64,000 bases of DNA from Lichenostomus cassidix (lineage: Eukaryota > Chordata > Aves > Passeriformes > Meliphagidae). Shown in pieces: positions 10,976 to 22,675 of this stretch (its first letter is position 1; every line of letters starts with the position of its first letter). The notes under the pieces are model-generated. The model ran no database searches and was not told the origin of the DNA. It was given only the letters and a program-made list of their open reading frames with translations. The position numbers and the translations under genes were made by a program. Where the stretch lies: the NCBI GenBank assembly GCA_008360975.2, contig CM039194.1, positions 9,596,426 through 9,660,425 on the forward strand, written 5' to 3'.

Positions 10976-13900
10976 GTCAGATCTATAATCAGGCAACAAA
11001 CCCCCCTCACCTTGCTTCTATTTAGAGCCCCAACTCAGGCTCTTAGAGCAAAAGGGACTTCACAAAGGAATTTCAGTAATTATCCTCTCTGCTCCATCCC
11101 CCAGATGTTGACGCATGATATAGGTACCTGTGGGTACTTGAAAAGAGTGCTCAGAGATGCTGTATCTTTAATGGAAGACTTTTAGGAAAGTGAACTTTAA
11201 CTTTTAAACTTCCCTATGAAAAACAGATCCATGTTAAGTTTGATACCATTTGCCTCAGGATGATCTCAGCTCTTAAAATATGATGGTTTTAGTTGGATTA
11301 AGAGCCTATATTGTTGTTGAAGAGAAAGAAGGGTGCCTCTTTAATTGCAGCCCAAATCTACCTAACAATTGCCACATGTTGAGCAAGATTTAAGAGTTAT
11401 TAAATATGAAAGCCACTATTGCTCCTCTACTACGAGCAGCCTTTGTTTTTTAAACCTGGAAAGCACTAAGTAAAAGGGGGAGGAAAATGTAAAAAACAAA
11501 CCACGGAAATAACCCTGCTGAAAGCCTGAAATCTGAAGGGGTATGTTTGCTTTCTGTGGAGGCTGGTGTTAGTGCAGTGCATTTCTCTCTGCTGCATCAA
11601 TTCCTGCACTGAGTGAAACAAGCTGCTGGTGGGTCTGGTGATCTTATTGCTAGGAACACTCAGTAGAGATTCCCAACGGTTGTTGTTTTGTTGACATCTG
11701 TTACAGGAGATTATTTACAAGCAATGGGCTGATCAGAGCTGTGATAAGCAGTCTCTGACTCTGGTGTTGGGTGTAGCACCTGGGGCTGGTGATCTGCTGT
11801 GCTTTCCCCAGCTCCTGGCAGAAGGGCTCTTGGGCAGCTCTGCAGCCTGGCACGGGCCAAAAAACATGCCCAGGAACCCCCTCCATGAAACCTTCCTTAA
11901 ATCTCTCCTGCTCCTTGGCCTCTCAGTGGAAGGAGTAGCCTGGAGAAGGAAGTTACTGCTGCTGTAGATCTTTGGGTTTCCTTTGTAGCTGGGCAGCTGA
12001 GATATGAAACCCCTGAAGCTCAGCACAGTGCTGGCTGCCATCTACCCAGTGGAGGAAGCTGAGGACTGCCTGAACCCACTTGTCCTGCTTCAGACCACGA
12101 GTCCCTGATGCCCTGGAGCATGGCAGCAGCTGGGCACGAGGAACCAGGGTGCTGCCTGCACTGGGAGAGCATTTGTCATATTGCTGCTGTATTCTCTGCT
12201 CCCTTTCTGTCCTGGCTGTCCCCTTGTCTCCTCAGAGCAAACCCTCTGGCTCAGCAGCAAAGACCTGGCAGGCAGGTTAGATTAGCTCACTGTTGATGCT
12301 ATCACTTTGGGCAGCTTGGCTTTGCAAAGTGAGCCCAGCCCTAAACACTGGTACCAGAAAAACCCCAGGGTAGGCAGAAATCAGCAGGCAGGGCAGACCT
12401 TGCACCACCTCAGCTGCTGGGGAGGAGCTCCAAGGGGCAGGATGCTCAGGTTCCTCACTGTGCCTAGGAGCTTCTGCAGGAATGTGCCTGTTTTAGGGAG
12501 CTCTTTACTCACTTTTCATCTGTCTGTGCTGCAAGTTCCTCTTCGCTGTTTAGGACACTGATCCTCAGGATGGCTGGGCTGGCTGGATGCCAGAGCCCTG
12601 ACACTGATCTGGAAGGATCTTCAAAGTGGAGCACTCTCTTCTTCCCCAGCTGTGCTCAGAACAGTCCAGGTCCTTCAACTGACTTCCATCCATTGCTCAT
12701 CAAGGTGAATTTCCTACTGAATCTCCCACAGTCTTTTATCTTTTCACGTTAGGGATAAACCCCTCTAACATGGGACAGAAGCTCTGCTGGGCTGTGGTGC
12801 CTCTCTGGGAATAACCTGCATGACTTGAGCTATCAAATTCAGTCCAAAGCAACAATCCAGCATGTCTACTCAGCTAACTGAGACCACAGGATACAGCTGT
12901 GTTGGAGGATAGAGCAGCCCTGAAACAGGTCAAGGCAATAAAGGGGTGTTTTTACAAATCATCTGTTATAACTTGTTGAAGGTTAATGTTGGGTCAGAAG
13001 GAGAGTTACAGCTACTGTCTCTTAAAAAAAAGGAAAAAGCTAAACCATGATTTTCAGAGGTCAGTGATTAAATTTCTTTTTGGATGTTAGCCCTCTACTC
13101 CCTTTCCACTGTGCTTGATAGTATTTCAGAGAGATCTTCAGCCTCCAGCAGCAGGATTTTAAAGTTATGGTAATATAGCTTTCATACAATCCATTATTCA
13201 TTTTTCTATGTCTCCGTTTAACAGTCCTGGCAGCTAAGTAGGATGGCAGAGTTTAGGGCAGGGACCCCTGCATATCTTTGCAGTCTGGCAGGAGAACTCC
13301 ACAAAGTCTCTCAGGTTACAGAAGACAAGCAGTTTTCATTTTCCCTCCTGCCCAGCAAAGTAAACTCCATCTCCTAATTTTCAACCAAGGAATCACAATG
13401 GTTGGATTTTTTGTCTGTTCTCAGACACACCCCTATAAATCTGGAGATGTTTACAGGGCTGGGAGCCCAGATCTCTCTTTGGCAAGGTGTGAGAAATGGG
13501 AAAGCAGTTGCCTTTATACCACATTTTAAAGCTTCCTTTTCTACAGGGCTAACAGGAGTCATTTATTCCTCCCAAGCACCTTGGACTGGCTCAGCATTGC
13601 CCCCTGAGATACCTGCAGGGGAACACTCCTGCAGTGCATTATCCAGCCCATTTCCCAGCTGTCCCTCAAAACCTTTTCCACAGCCTGAAATCCACCCAAC
13701 AAATTGCAATTTGTGCTGACAAGGCAAAATTAAACCCCTTCATTCTTACAGTAGGTGGAAGTGTTGTTTAGAGTATGGAATTGGAGTCAGGATCCCAGGT
13801 TTTGCCTTTGTCCATTCTGCTGTGTGTCCTTGGATTGCACTTTCCCAGACATGATCATGATGTTTTTGAAATTTCTTTGACCAACACAACCAACTTTCAG

Positions 13901-14255
13901 AACAAAGCCAAACCTTTTGCCTCTTATCCATCCCCATGGTAGAGCTAGAAAGCTGGGAGAGATATGTTGTGACTAATCGTCACGGGAAAGGGAATAATTG
14001 GGGCATTTTGGGAATAAACCAGCTTTCCTGAGCTTTCACTCTTTGGCTCCACCCTTTCCCCCAACAATAAAACAGATCTTCAGTTATTGTGCTAACAATT
14101 GAATTGACATGAAATTGGCATTGTTTCTTCTTCCTCTTTTTCTTCTTCTTCATTTTATATTTTAACTTTTAAACTTTCCTTTATTATAAAATTCCAACTT
14201 CCAACTGACCCTTGAATAATAGGTTTTGTTGCAAGGGTTATTTGAGGTCTAAATG
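10976..14255. other. Non-coding DNA, no gene recognised
   Basis: Frames reach 102-105 codons (11733-12041 minus, 13402-13719 plus) but have no family motif and overlap others. 11700-12700 is more GC-rich than its surroundings without being CpG-rich. A pyrimidine-rich CTT/CCT tract lies at about 14124-14155. Confidence 0.5.
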
Positions 14256-14259
14256 AGCC

Positions 14260-14720
14260 CAATGACATCTGTTTAATTTTAGATGCTTGGAAAATATTCT
14301 AAAATTAATGAAATCCAAATGTACGACCAATGAATAGAACAATTTTATTTATTAAAAAGACGGTTAAAATAATTCTAAACATTTCAAGAAAACAAAAGAG
14401 GTGAATGGGATTTGTCGTTGTTTAAATTGTACTTATTCTATTACATTTCAGTGAAATGCCCTCTTGACCTTCCACAGTTTGCTCGATTTCCTCGTCAGTC
14501 TCCTTCCAGCTAATTTGCTTTGACATAAACAAAAAGAAAAGAACTCAAGAATCAAATGCAGTCATCCACTATTTGGGGTTTCGGTGCTGATTATAGCCAG
14601 ATACGAATAAGAATGGATGGAACTTGCTAAAAGCAGGACCATGTTATTAATTCTTCATGAATATTTGGATGGTCATGGGAAATGTATGAAGCGACACAAA
14701 TCTCAAATGTGTCACAAAAT
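14260..14720. promoter_or_regulatory. Candidate conserved non-coding element
   Basis: This AT-rich stretch keeps isolated CpGs (around 14323, 14360, 14416, 14483, 14493, 14582, 14605, 14691) and many homeobox-type ATTA/TAAT cores. It contains no repeat and no significant open frame. That texture is common in vertebrate developmental enhancers. The call rests on appearance only and needs a cross-species alignment. Confidence 0.25.
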
Positions 14721-15783
14721 GCAGCTTGAGTGCTCATTCCTTTTCAAAATGTAGTTTGAAATGTCGTTGAAATGCATGATTTGCTGTTTTCCTCCTTTAG
14801 CAGGTTTTAGTCCACCTCTTTGGGCTGCAGAAATGTTAGGTGGCTTAAGTGAGCAATCACAAATCACCACTGAGGAAAGGTGATTTATCCTTTTCACGCA
14901 CTCGATTTGCTACATGTATTCTTTTGAGAGGAATGCTTAGCCAGAGGAATTACACAGACATCAGCATCATCCAGGAGAGAATTTTCTTAAATGTTTGTTA
15001 TACTCTTAGTGGAACTGGTGCTGGGATTCTATATAACTATCGCCTCTTGTGGGGTGTAAAGCCCTCTGAAACAAATACAAATTACAGTCTGTGGGAATAT
15101 GTGTACATACATATAATCTTTGTATGTTTATAGGAAGTAAAACAGGGCTTTACACTACTTTTGTGCACCATGGCATTGTAAAGCATGTGATAAGTAGCAA
15201 ATTGGGCAGCAGGAGTGATGCTGCAGATAAGCATGAAATTGTCAATGACACAGGTGATAATTCTCACACATCCCCACCTTTAAAAAGGAAATAAAACTCA
15301 ATGCTTTGGATAGAGTCCCCCTCAGCCTTATGGCACATCTGAGGAATATTTAAAATAGGCTGTTTGGGAAAGGCTTTTCTACATAGAAACGGAATGTACC
15401 CAGGATAGGGTGTGTGTTTCTGTGTCATTTACAGCCTCACCAGAAAGGACAGTGACCATGACCCAGGTGTAGCACCTGGGCAGTGCAGTGCTGAGTACCT
15501 GAATGCAGGGAATTTTAAAGCTGCTTTCTTTTTCTGCAATGCAAAATGGACTCCTAGGTCACTTCTGAAGCTGAATATCAACTCTCCTTTTGGAATATAG
15601 AAGTGTGAAAAGCTAAAGCTAGAGCTAGGATTCTGGAAACCGCCTAAAAATTATGGGGTGCATAACTGTTGAGAGAGGGGATTCATCTAGGTAGCCTCTT
15701 TTATTTCCACCCACCTTTTCTTCTGAGCAAAGGAAAACAGAATTATTAATAAACCCGAAGATCCATTTGTGCTGATAACAAAC

Positions 15784-15857
15784 CTTGCATGGAAGTAATT
15801 CACTTCATTCATGGATCTCGCTGTTCTTCTGATCCGTGGATTAGATTTATATGCTTC
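15784..15857 (-). other. Candidate 74-nt internal exon (unproven)
   Basis: On the minus strand a pyrimidine-rich tract ending in TTTTTCTAAACAG is followed by 74 bases and then a good donor, CAAG|GTTTGT. The frame is open across the segment and reads EAYKSNPRIRRTARSMNEV then NYFHA: 24 codons plus two bases, so phase 0 in and phase 2 out. The mixture of charged and polar residues looks more protein-like than most frames in the window. I do not recognise the family, and no partner exon was found within several kilobases. The frame also stays open into both flanks (15687-15923), which weakens the splice argument. It may be a real exon, a non-coding RNA exon, or chance. Confidence 0.22.
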
Positions 15858-16081
15858 CTGTTTAGAAAAAGCCAACAAAGAATCAATATTATACATGTCT
15901 TCTGATGTATCTCCAGTTATCATATTTGAGGTTTTCCATTTTGGAGAGCTTTTCCTGGTTGGTCTTTACAGCATCTTTTTGCACTGATTTCTTTTGACTC
16001 CTTTGCCAGACAAAGGCATTAATGTGAGAGCTCTGCTTTTGACTCTGGCAATTTACCACTGCTGTTGAAGGCTGGCTTTCT

Positions 16082-16110
16082 TTTGAGGGTAAGTTTTACT
16101 TACCCTCAAA
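16082..16110. repeat. Perfect 13-bp inverted repeat, 3-base loop
   Basis: The arms at 16082-16094 and 16098-16110 are exact reverse complements separated by TTT. Outside them, 16136-16146 is the reverse complement of 15989-15999 (11 bases), so a second, larger inverted repeat encloses the hairpin. No transposon family is recognised. Confidence 0.8.
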
Positions 16111-16149
16111 TGGTAATGAATTCCTGTCACTCAAAAGTCAAAAGAAGTC

Positions 16150-18615
16150 TAACCTGTTTCCAAATTCTCTGAGTTCTGTTGTCAGCTAGTTTGGTACTTT
16201 CTCAAGTAGCTGTCAATGTTTGAAAAGAAGACCCCACCTTGCATAGAAACTGCTGGCAGTTTTTTGTGAAATTTCAAGATTTCTGAAGGGTTGGGCAGAA
16301 TCCACTCTGGTGCCTGTGAAATCTCTCAGGTTCCTGGGAATCACTGATTTACTGCTAACAGTAAATTAGACTAAAGCTGACAAATACATAAAAGATTGGT
16401 GGAATCAGAGCAATCAGCATCATTCTGGAAGCTGGATGTATTTGCTATACTTCTATCAGATAACAACATAAAACTGTTTAAGCACAGTTTATTGGACATT
16501 TCTCTGTAGTACAGGTGCTGAGCTCCAGATAACTGTGTTACGTGGCTCAGTGCTTAACCTTATCATTCAGTCATTTTTAGCTCAGTTGACAGAAGGATCA
16601 CTGGTGTAGCTGTAATTGGAGTTTACAATGTTTGCAAGTATTAGGTGCCTTGTAGCTTAATGCCATAACTATAGGGACAATAAATTACATGGTCATTAGA
16701 GGGCTTTAGCTATTCATATAGTATTAGGCATAAGAAGGACAGTAACATTTCTCTAATAACACATAAAATGTATATTCCAATTAAAACCATAATAGGATAG
16801 ACTTGGCATTATATTACAGCCTCTCATGAATTTCACTGCTTAGAAATTATTACCGTTAAAATCATGGTTTCAAAGACTTGCACACAGGGATAATAAATTC
16901 TCCCAAGCAGGTTTAGAGAGAAGCATGGAGCCTTCATGGAGAAAGATTGTGCCTTAAAGCTAGGAAAATTCAGCCACTGAGCAAAGGTTTGAGGGGTTGG
17001 ATTTCTTCCTTTCCTTTTTGTTCTCCACATTTGGCTAGCTCCCCAAACCAAGTGTGGCTTAATTAAAAGCAATTGAGCAAACAAAAAGTAGTCAGAAATG
17101 ATATTTAGAACCTTTTATCTTCCTCTAGAAGGAGTGCTGCCCCTGTATTTTACTGTGTGTGTTGCCGTGTTTTTGGGAGACTTATTTGAAGGGATGTTGA
17201 AACCATTTCACTTTTAAATCCCATTCTGTTTTCGCTCCTTGATATGTGCAGATTTTCTTATACCAAAAGGCAGCCCAAAAGAGGGTAGTGAGAGATTGAC
17301 TTTGTCTAAAGAACAGTTTAATGCATTACATTCTGCAGTATTCAATAGGGTTCTTAGCTCTCTTTTCCCTCACCATGGATGTCCCCAAGGACAGCACACA
17401 GCTGCTCTGCATGTGCATTCAGATGTCAGAGCTTGGTATATTCATTATCCCCAGGGTATGTTTCACTTATGTTCGAAGGTGTCGAATCCTATGAAACTCA
17501 AGCCTCTGTCTCACTGCAAAGAAACAAGTATGGGCTTATATGACCTTCCAGAAGAAGGCTGCTGGTCAGGATGGGACCCCCTTTCTTTATCTGAGGTTAG
17601 GCCTCCTTGTTTGTTCACCAGTCACTTCATCCTTGTAAAGCTGTGAAAGATACCGAGCTGTTTGGAAGACAAACTGAACTGTGCTTCCTTGGTCAGTTCT
17701 TCACCCCTCTCTCCCTGCCCATCCTGCAATAACCTCCTTAAGTCTCAGTCATTAAAATGGTTATAAACGGGCCTTGGGAGATTATGGGTTTGCATCACAG
17801 TTACACAAAGATTATTTGAAGTGTACTTAACATGGGTTAGGATTTATCTCCCAAAGCTGTTTCACAACAAGCAGAACTACTAAAGACTTCATTCCAGATT
17901 GTTAGGAGATTAGAAAAGAAAGTTAAATGGGTCAACAGTGGGGGAAATTAAACACCTTTTACAAAACAAGGATTTTTCTCGAAACAGATGCAAGAATGTT
18001 TAAGTGCTAAACTGACTGTTTTTCCTCAGGAATCTTCAGCATCAGATAGAAAACAACAACAAATAAGCAAGGCTGAAGCTGCTTTAAAGATGAAGAGTAT
18101 CAGACCCTGCATTGGATTGGAAACTGCTCCTTTCCCTAGAGTTGCAGCAGATGACAAAACTAGATGATGAAAAGGACAAAGTTGTGTCAGCAAGAGTCAC
18201 TCTACAGTTCCTTTCCTAGTGCCACAGTATTCCCATCCTTTTTCTCCAGTGTGAGCTGTTTCCCAAAATAAACCATTTGGTGGGTTTGTTGCACCTTTCC
18301 CCCATAAAAAAATTCCTGTGGGAATCTCCTGCAGCAAAACCATCTCTGGGATTCCACCTCAGTGTCTGGTTAGTTCAGCCGGCACCATGCAGCTTCGCTC
18401 ATAAGATCTTGTGCAAAAGGAGGAAGAGGGATTTGTTCACCCTTAATCCCTGAACTCAGGGGATCCATATTCCAGCAGTGCTGGCTTTGAGGACCAACTT
18501 GCTGACGTCTCCTTCATTTGAGAATGGAGAAACATGGGGCAGCTGTGCCCCAAAACCTGGCCAGCACCAGCCTGTGCTGTGAAACACATCTTTCTTGCAT
18601 TGTGGAGGAGTTGGA
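16150..18615. other. Non-coding DNA, no gene recognised
   Basis: AT-rich with short frames only; the largest is 135 codons on the plus strand (17239-17646), without a recognisable domain or splice support. No repeat family was seen. Confidence 0.5.
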
Positions 18616-18619
18616 TCCC

Positions 18620-18830
18620 AGAATCATAGAATACTCTGAGTTGGGAGGAACCCACAGAGATCACTGAGTCCAGCTCCTCGCCCTGTAAAGGACAACCCAA
18701 AAATCCCACCATGTGTCTGAGAGCAAGAGTGTTGTCCCAACACTCCTTGAGCTCTGGCAGGTTTGGTGCTGTGCCCACTGCTCTGGGGAACCTGTTCAGT
18801 GCCCGACCACGCTCTGGGGGAAGAACCCAA
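18620..18830 (-). mobile_element. CR1 LINE fragment, 3' end, antisense
   Basis: The segment begins AGAATCATAGAATACTCTGAG and continues with 'GAGTTGGGAGGAACCCACAGAG', the three-part 'CCAGCTCCTCGCCCTG' block and a block ending in 'GGGGGAAGAACCC'. This is the antisense of a CR1 3' end: the terminal ATTCTATGATTCT motif faces left, so the element lies on the minus strand. This sequence type is abundant in passerines. The copy is 5'-truncated, as is usual for CR1, and codes for nothing. Frames over it (18443-18884, minus) are repeat-derived. Confidence 0.85.
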
Positions 18831-21800
18831 TCTTAAACTGCCCTGGCACTGTTTCATGAATGATGTAGACTGGATAATACCCATCAGCTATGAGTTACAT
18901 CCTTCTGACACATACCTCCACAGCCAGCCCCACCTTGTACTTTGGGTGTTGAAGTGCAACCTGCCTGCTCTTCTGTGCAAACCTTTCTGGTATATAACAA
19001 AAATAAACAAAGAACAGCCTCCGCTGCACAGGCCAAAGATCTTATAGTTGCTGTAGGAAACATACACAAGCATCTTCCAATGGAAACAGTGTGATGTCTT
19101 CTTGCGTGTCCAGAAATTTTTCATTCTGTCATAACAGTGTAGTCTCTCCACTCTTCTTCATAAGCTCTTCATCCCTCTTTGCTAATGGTTTACAATATAG
19201 AACAATTTAACTGTGTATATTGGTGTAAATAATGTCACCTTCTCTGTGAATTATATAAAATAATTCATTCTGAAGAACTCATGGAAGGGTTTTTAAGGCT
19301 GCAATTCATCTTCTCTTTTCCATTACCCTGGGCAAGAATAAAAACCAGATACAAATTTGGCTCTTTCCTTCAGAAATGAAAACATGTAGTTATTTCATAC
19401 CTGAAACTAGTTTCTCTATGTTCCTAAATTGGACTGTACAAGTTCTGAGGAAGGTGTGTTAGTCCAGACTCCTTCCACTGAGATCAGTGGAACTATGGAC
19501 AGCAGACAGCATAATATATATTGTTTCTGAAGTCCCAGATTGTCAATAATACTAAAATAATTACAGGTAAACTCAGATTCTTTCCAAATTTTAAACTTCA
19601 TACCCACCAAATATTCCTATCAAGTCTAATTTATCAGTGCCTGTACACTTAAAAGTCACTGTTGGATAGTTTGATAGGAGCTGCCCCTTGTCCCATCCAT
19701 CTCTGGGGTGTAGAAGATGCATTTCCTTGGGAGTGGGGAGTCCTGCCCTATGTCCACTTTCTGCTCACTGGATGCACAGGGTTTTGATTGGTACCGTGGA
19801 CTGGCAACCACTTCCCTCAAGTGGCCACCATGGCTATAAGCAGGAATGACCCTGCAGATTTCCTAGGCTGGGGAGAAATAATTTTGTAATCTTTACATGC
19901 CTGCAGTTATTTGGAAAGCTTCCAGACTTCTTTTAAAGGAATTATATTTTACTCAACTTGTATTTTCCCATCTCTGGTTGCCAACGTTAGCACACAGGGT
20001 GGCTGACTTGCACATAAGATTTGATATTGAAATACAGGCACTTAAACAAGAAGTGAGGATTTAAATTTGGTCCAATTTAGGTATATGAAATAGGACTTTC
20101 ATACATTTTTTTCTCAACCTCACCACCCAAAAGTGAGATTCACATATCCATTTAGGTGGCCACATCTGAGAAACAGGCACTCAAAACATATACAAGCTCA
20201 TTAAGTATGCAATTATGGTCACCTAATTGTGGTATTGCACACAGGGGCAATTGCTTGGATTTCCTGTGGGGAAGAATGAGCACAAGTTTGCTGTGGAACA
20301 CGAGAACATTCAAACTGTAGGCAACTGTACTTGTATGCACAAAATGCATGGAAAATCCTTGATGTGGGGCATCTGTGTTACACCAGAAAAGGAGAGCCCC
20401 AGAAACTCAGGTATTAGGAGTTAACATTACAATAGCACAACTTTTGAAATCCCTCCTTGTACTGTCACTTTAAATGTTTTATTGATTAAGGCCTAGATTA
20501 CTTAACCTAAAGCCCTATATTTATATTTAGCCAAGGTAAGTTATGAGTCACAAGTAATCCTTTTGATCCAGAGGTTGCCATGGGTCACCAGAGAAATGAG
20601 TTGAGTTGTAATATCCTAGCAAACTAGCTGTGTGTACGGAAGAATAAATTAAATAAACTCTCCTTTAGAAGGTCTCAGTGATTCCATACTCTGTTTCTGT
20701 TTAACCAGAAAATGTTGTGTTTGTTTTCTTTTCTCCCCCTTTCTAAAACTGAAATATATTTGTGATGACAGATGCAAGTACAGTCGTTGATGCTTCTAGC
20801 TAGCTGAATTGTCTTTTCACTAAGGGTGTTAGCCCTGCTGTCCAGAGCCTTCAGCTGAGAGCTGGGCAGTGGTCTTTAAAAACACATCTGAATTAACTTG
20901 ACTCAGGTGACTTCTCTGTGCTGAACTCCAAGTTGAAGTGGCATTATCCAGGTGTGTTTGCATCTGCCAGCCCAGGTCTGCTGTTTACTATTACAGCCAA
21001 ACTAAGCTGATCTTCATAGTCTTCAGAACCTGCAAAACATGTGAAATACAAGTATGGGTATTCCCCTCTGTGTGCAAACCAGTTCTAGCCACAATGCACT
21101 AAATCATTTCAGTTCTCAGGCAGGCCAAGCCTGCAGACCCTAATCAGAATAGGAAATCCTTTTCTTCTTGCTTTTCAAAGTTTTGGGCCGTGTTAAACAA
21201 GTGGTGAGTACCCACATCTCCCCTTCAAGTCCTGCAGGCCTGGTTTGGCATCAGAATCTGCTTCACAGACACTGCAGATGCTGAGGATGCAGAGACCCCC
21301 CTGAAGGAGGGTGCTGTGTGAGGTGACCACACAGCCAGCCCTGTGCACACAGTGGGAGAGGGCTGAGATCTCTGCACACTCTGGGGAATGACACAGAGTT
21401 ACTCCGGAGCCTGCAGAAGCTGTGCTTGCAAATTATCTCTCTGGACACACAGGAAATTTTGCCTAACACTGGCCTGCTGACAGACCTTGAGCTTTAGAGC
21501 AGACATAGCCCAAGTCATAGGTCTGAATTCACTTTGAACTGAAATTGGTATCATAAAGTAGCAGAGCCTTTTGCTTTGTTTGCTTTCTTTGGTGTGGTTT
21601 ATTTTTAAAATGTATGCATATTTCCAAGAAGCATCTTGAAAATTTATTTTTATCGTGGAAATGGAATGTTTCTTGGCTTTTTGTGAGTCTATTGGTGAAT
21701 GCTTATGTCCTAGATCAAGTTAGTGTCAGCACTTGCATACCAAAACCATGTAGAGATTGAAACTGATGTGATTTCCCATCCACAGCAGGTAGACCTTGCC

Positions 21801-22590
21801 CATTTCAAGCTGGATGACCAGAGGCTCACAGGACTGTCCACTGAGTTTTTCTGCCATAAACCTACTGAGGTTTACTGGGCTTGCTCAAAATATGAGATAC
21901 CTCATAGTCATCACAAAACAGATGATGAGTCCCAGATGTTCAATGCTCATGGATTACTAAGGAAAGCAAATAGAGGGAACAACTTTTAAGGACTTAAACA
22001 AAAAATGTCTGGTCCATTTTAGGTTCCTAACTTGCCAAGTGGGTGAGTGTCTGTTCATATCCAAAGAAGTGTGGCAGCCCTGGGGCTGTAAAGTCATTGC
22101 ATTAAAAATTCTCCAAGAGCTGGGACTATAGATCCCATGGAAATGTGGCAGCTGGCTGTGGATTACTTCAGCCTCTGAGTCTTCTTTTAACAAATGCTCC
22201 AATTTTATGGCAGAAAAAACAGAGTCATGAATTAATCTTCATCCAAATAACTGGGGGAGACTGGGAAGAGTGCTAGTTTCAGGGCTTTGAAGTACGTAAT
22301 TGTCAAAACTCCCATTTTTTATTAAGTGGCTCTTCCATCCACACCAATATGTGGTTGTGTAATTAACTGGGCTTAGTTGCACTTAATCTATAAGCATAAC
22401 TCAGCAAAAGACTTGACCTCAGGAGATTTCCTGTTTTACAAGTGGCCTGTTTTTGAAACCAGAGGATAATAAACAAAGGAGTACTTTACTACCCTGGTTC
22501 AGCAAATGGTTCCATATTGATAGACTCCAGTATTGAGCAATAGAAGATCCATTTGCTTCTTCTTTCCATATACCACCAGCATTTTCTTGT
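18831..22590. other. Non-coding DNA, no gene recognised
   Basis: Frames are 60-94 codons and motif-free. The plus-strand frame at 21723-21989 (88 codons) has an acceptor-like CCACAG near 21785 but no good donor, so I do not call it. No interspersed repeat was recognised. Confidence 0.5.
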
Positions 22591-22596
22591 TCATCA

Positions 22597-22675
22597 GAAT
22601 TCTTGAATCAAGAATTCGGATATTTATGCTAACCAAAAGCAGAGTTAGTCTGCAAAAGCGCCCTCTGCTTTTGCA
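22597..22675. repeat. Cluster of short perfect palindromes
   Basis: Positions 22597-22617 form a 21-base palindrome (10-base arms around one A, with EcoRI-like GAATTC at each end). Just downstream, 22651-22659 pairs with 22667-22675 (9-base arms, 7-base loop). As an alternative, 22634-22644 pairs with 22663-22673 (11-base arms), so the two stems compete for the same right arm. No known element is recognised. Confidence 0.75.

Noticed and set aside
21723..21989. 88-codon plus-strand frame with an acceptor-like CCACAG
   Set aside because: Without a good donor or recognisable peptide, the acceptor alone is too weak to call.
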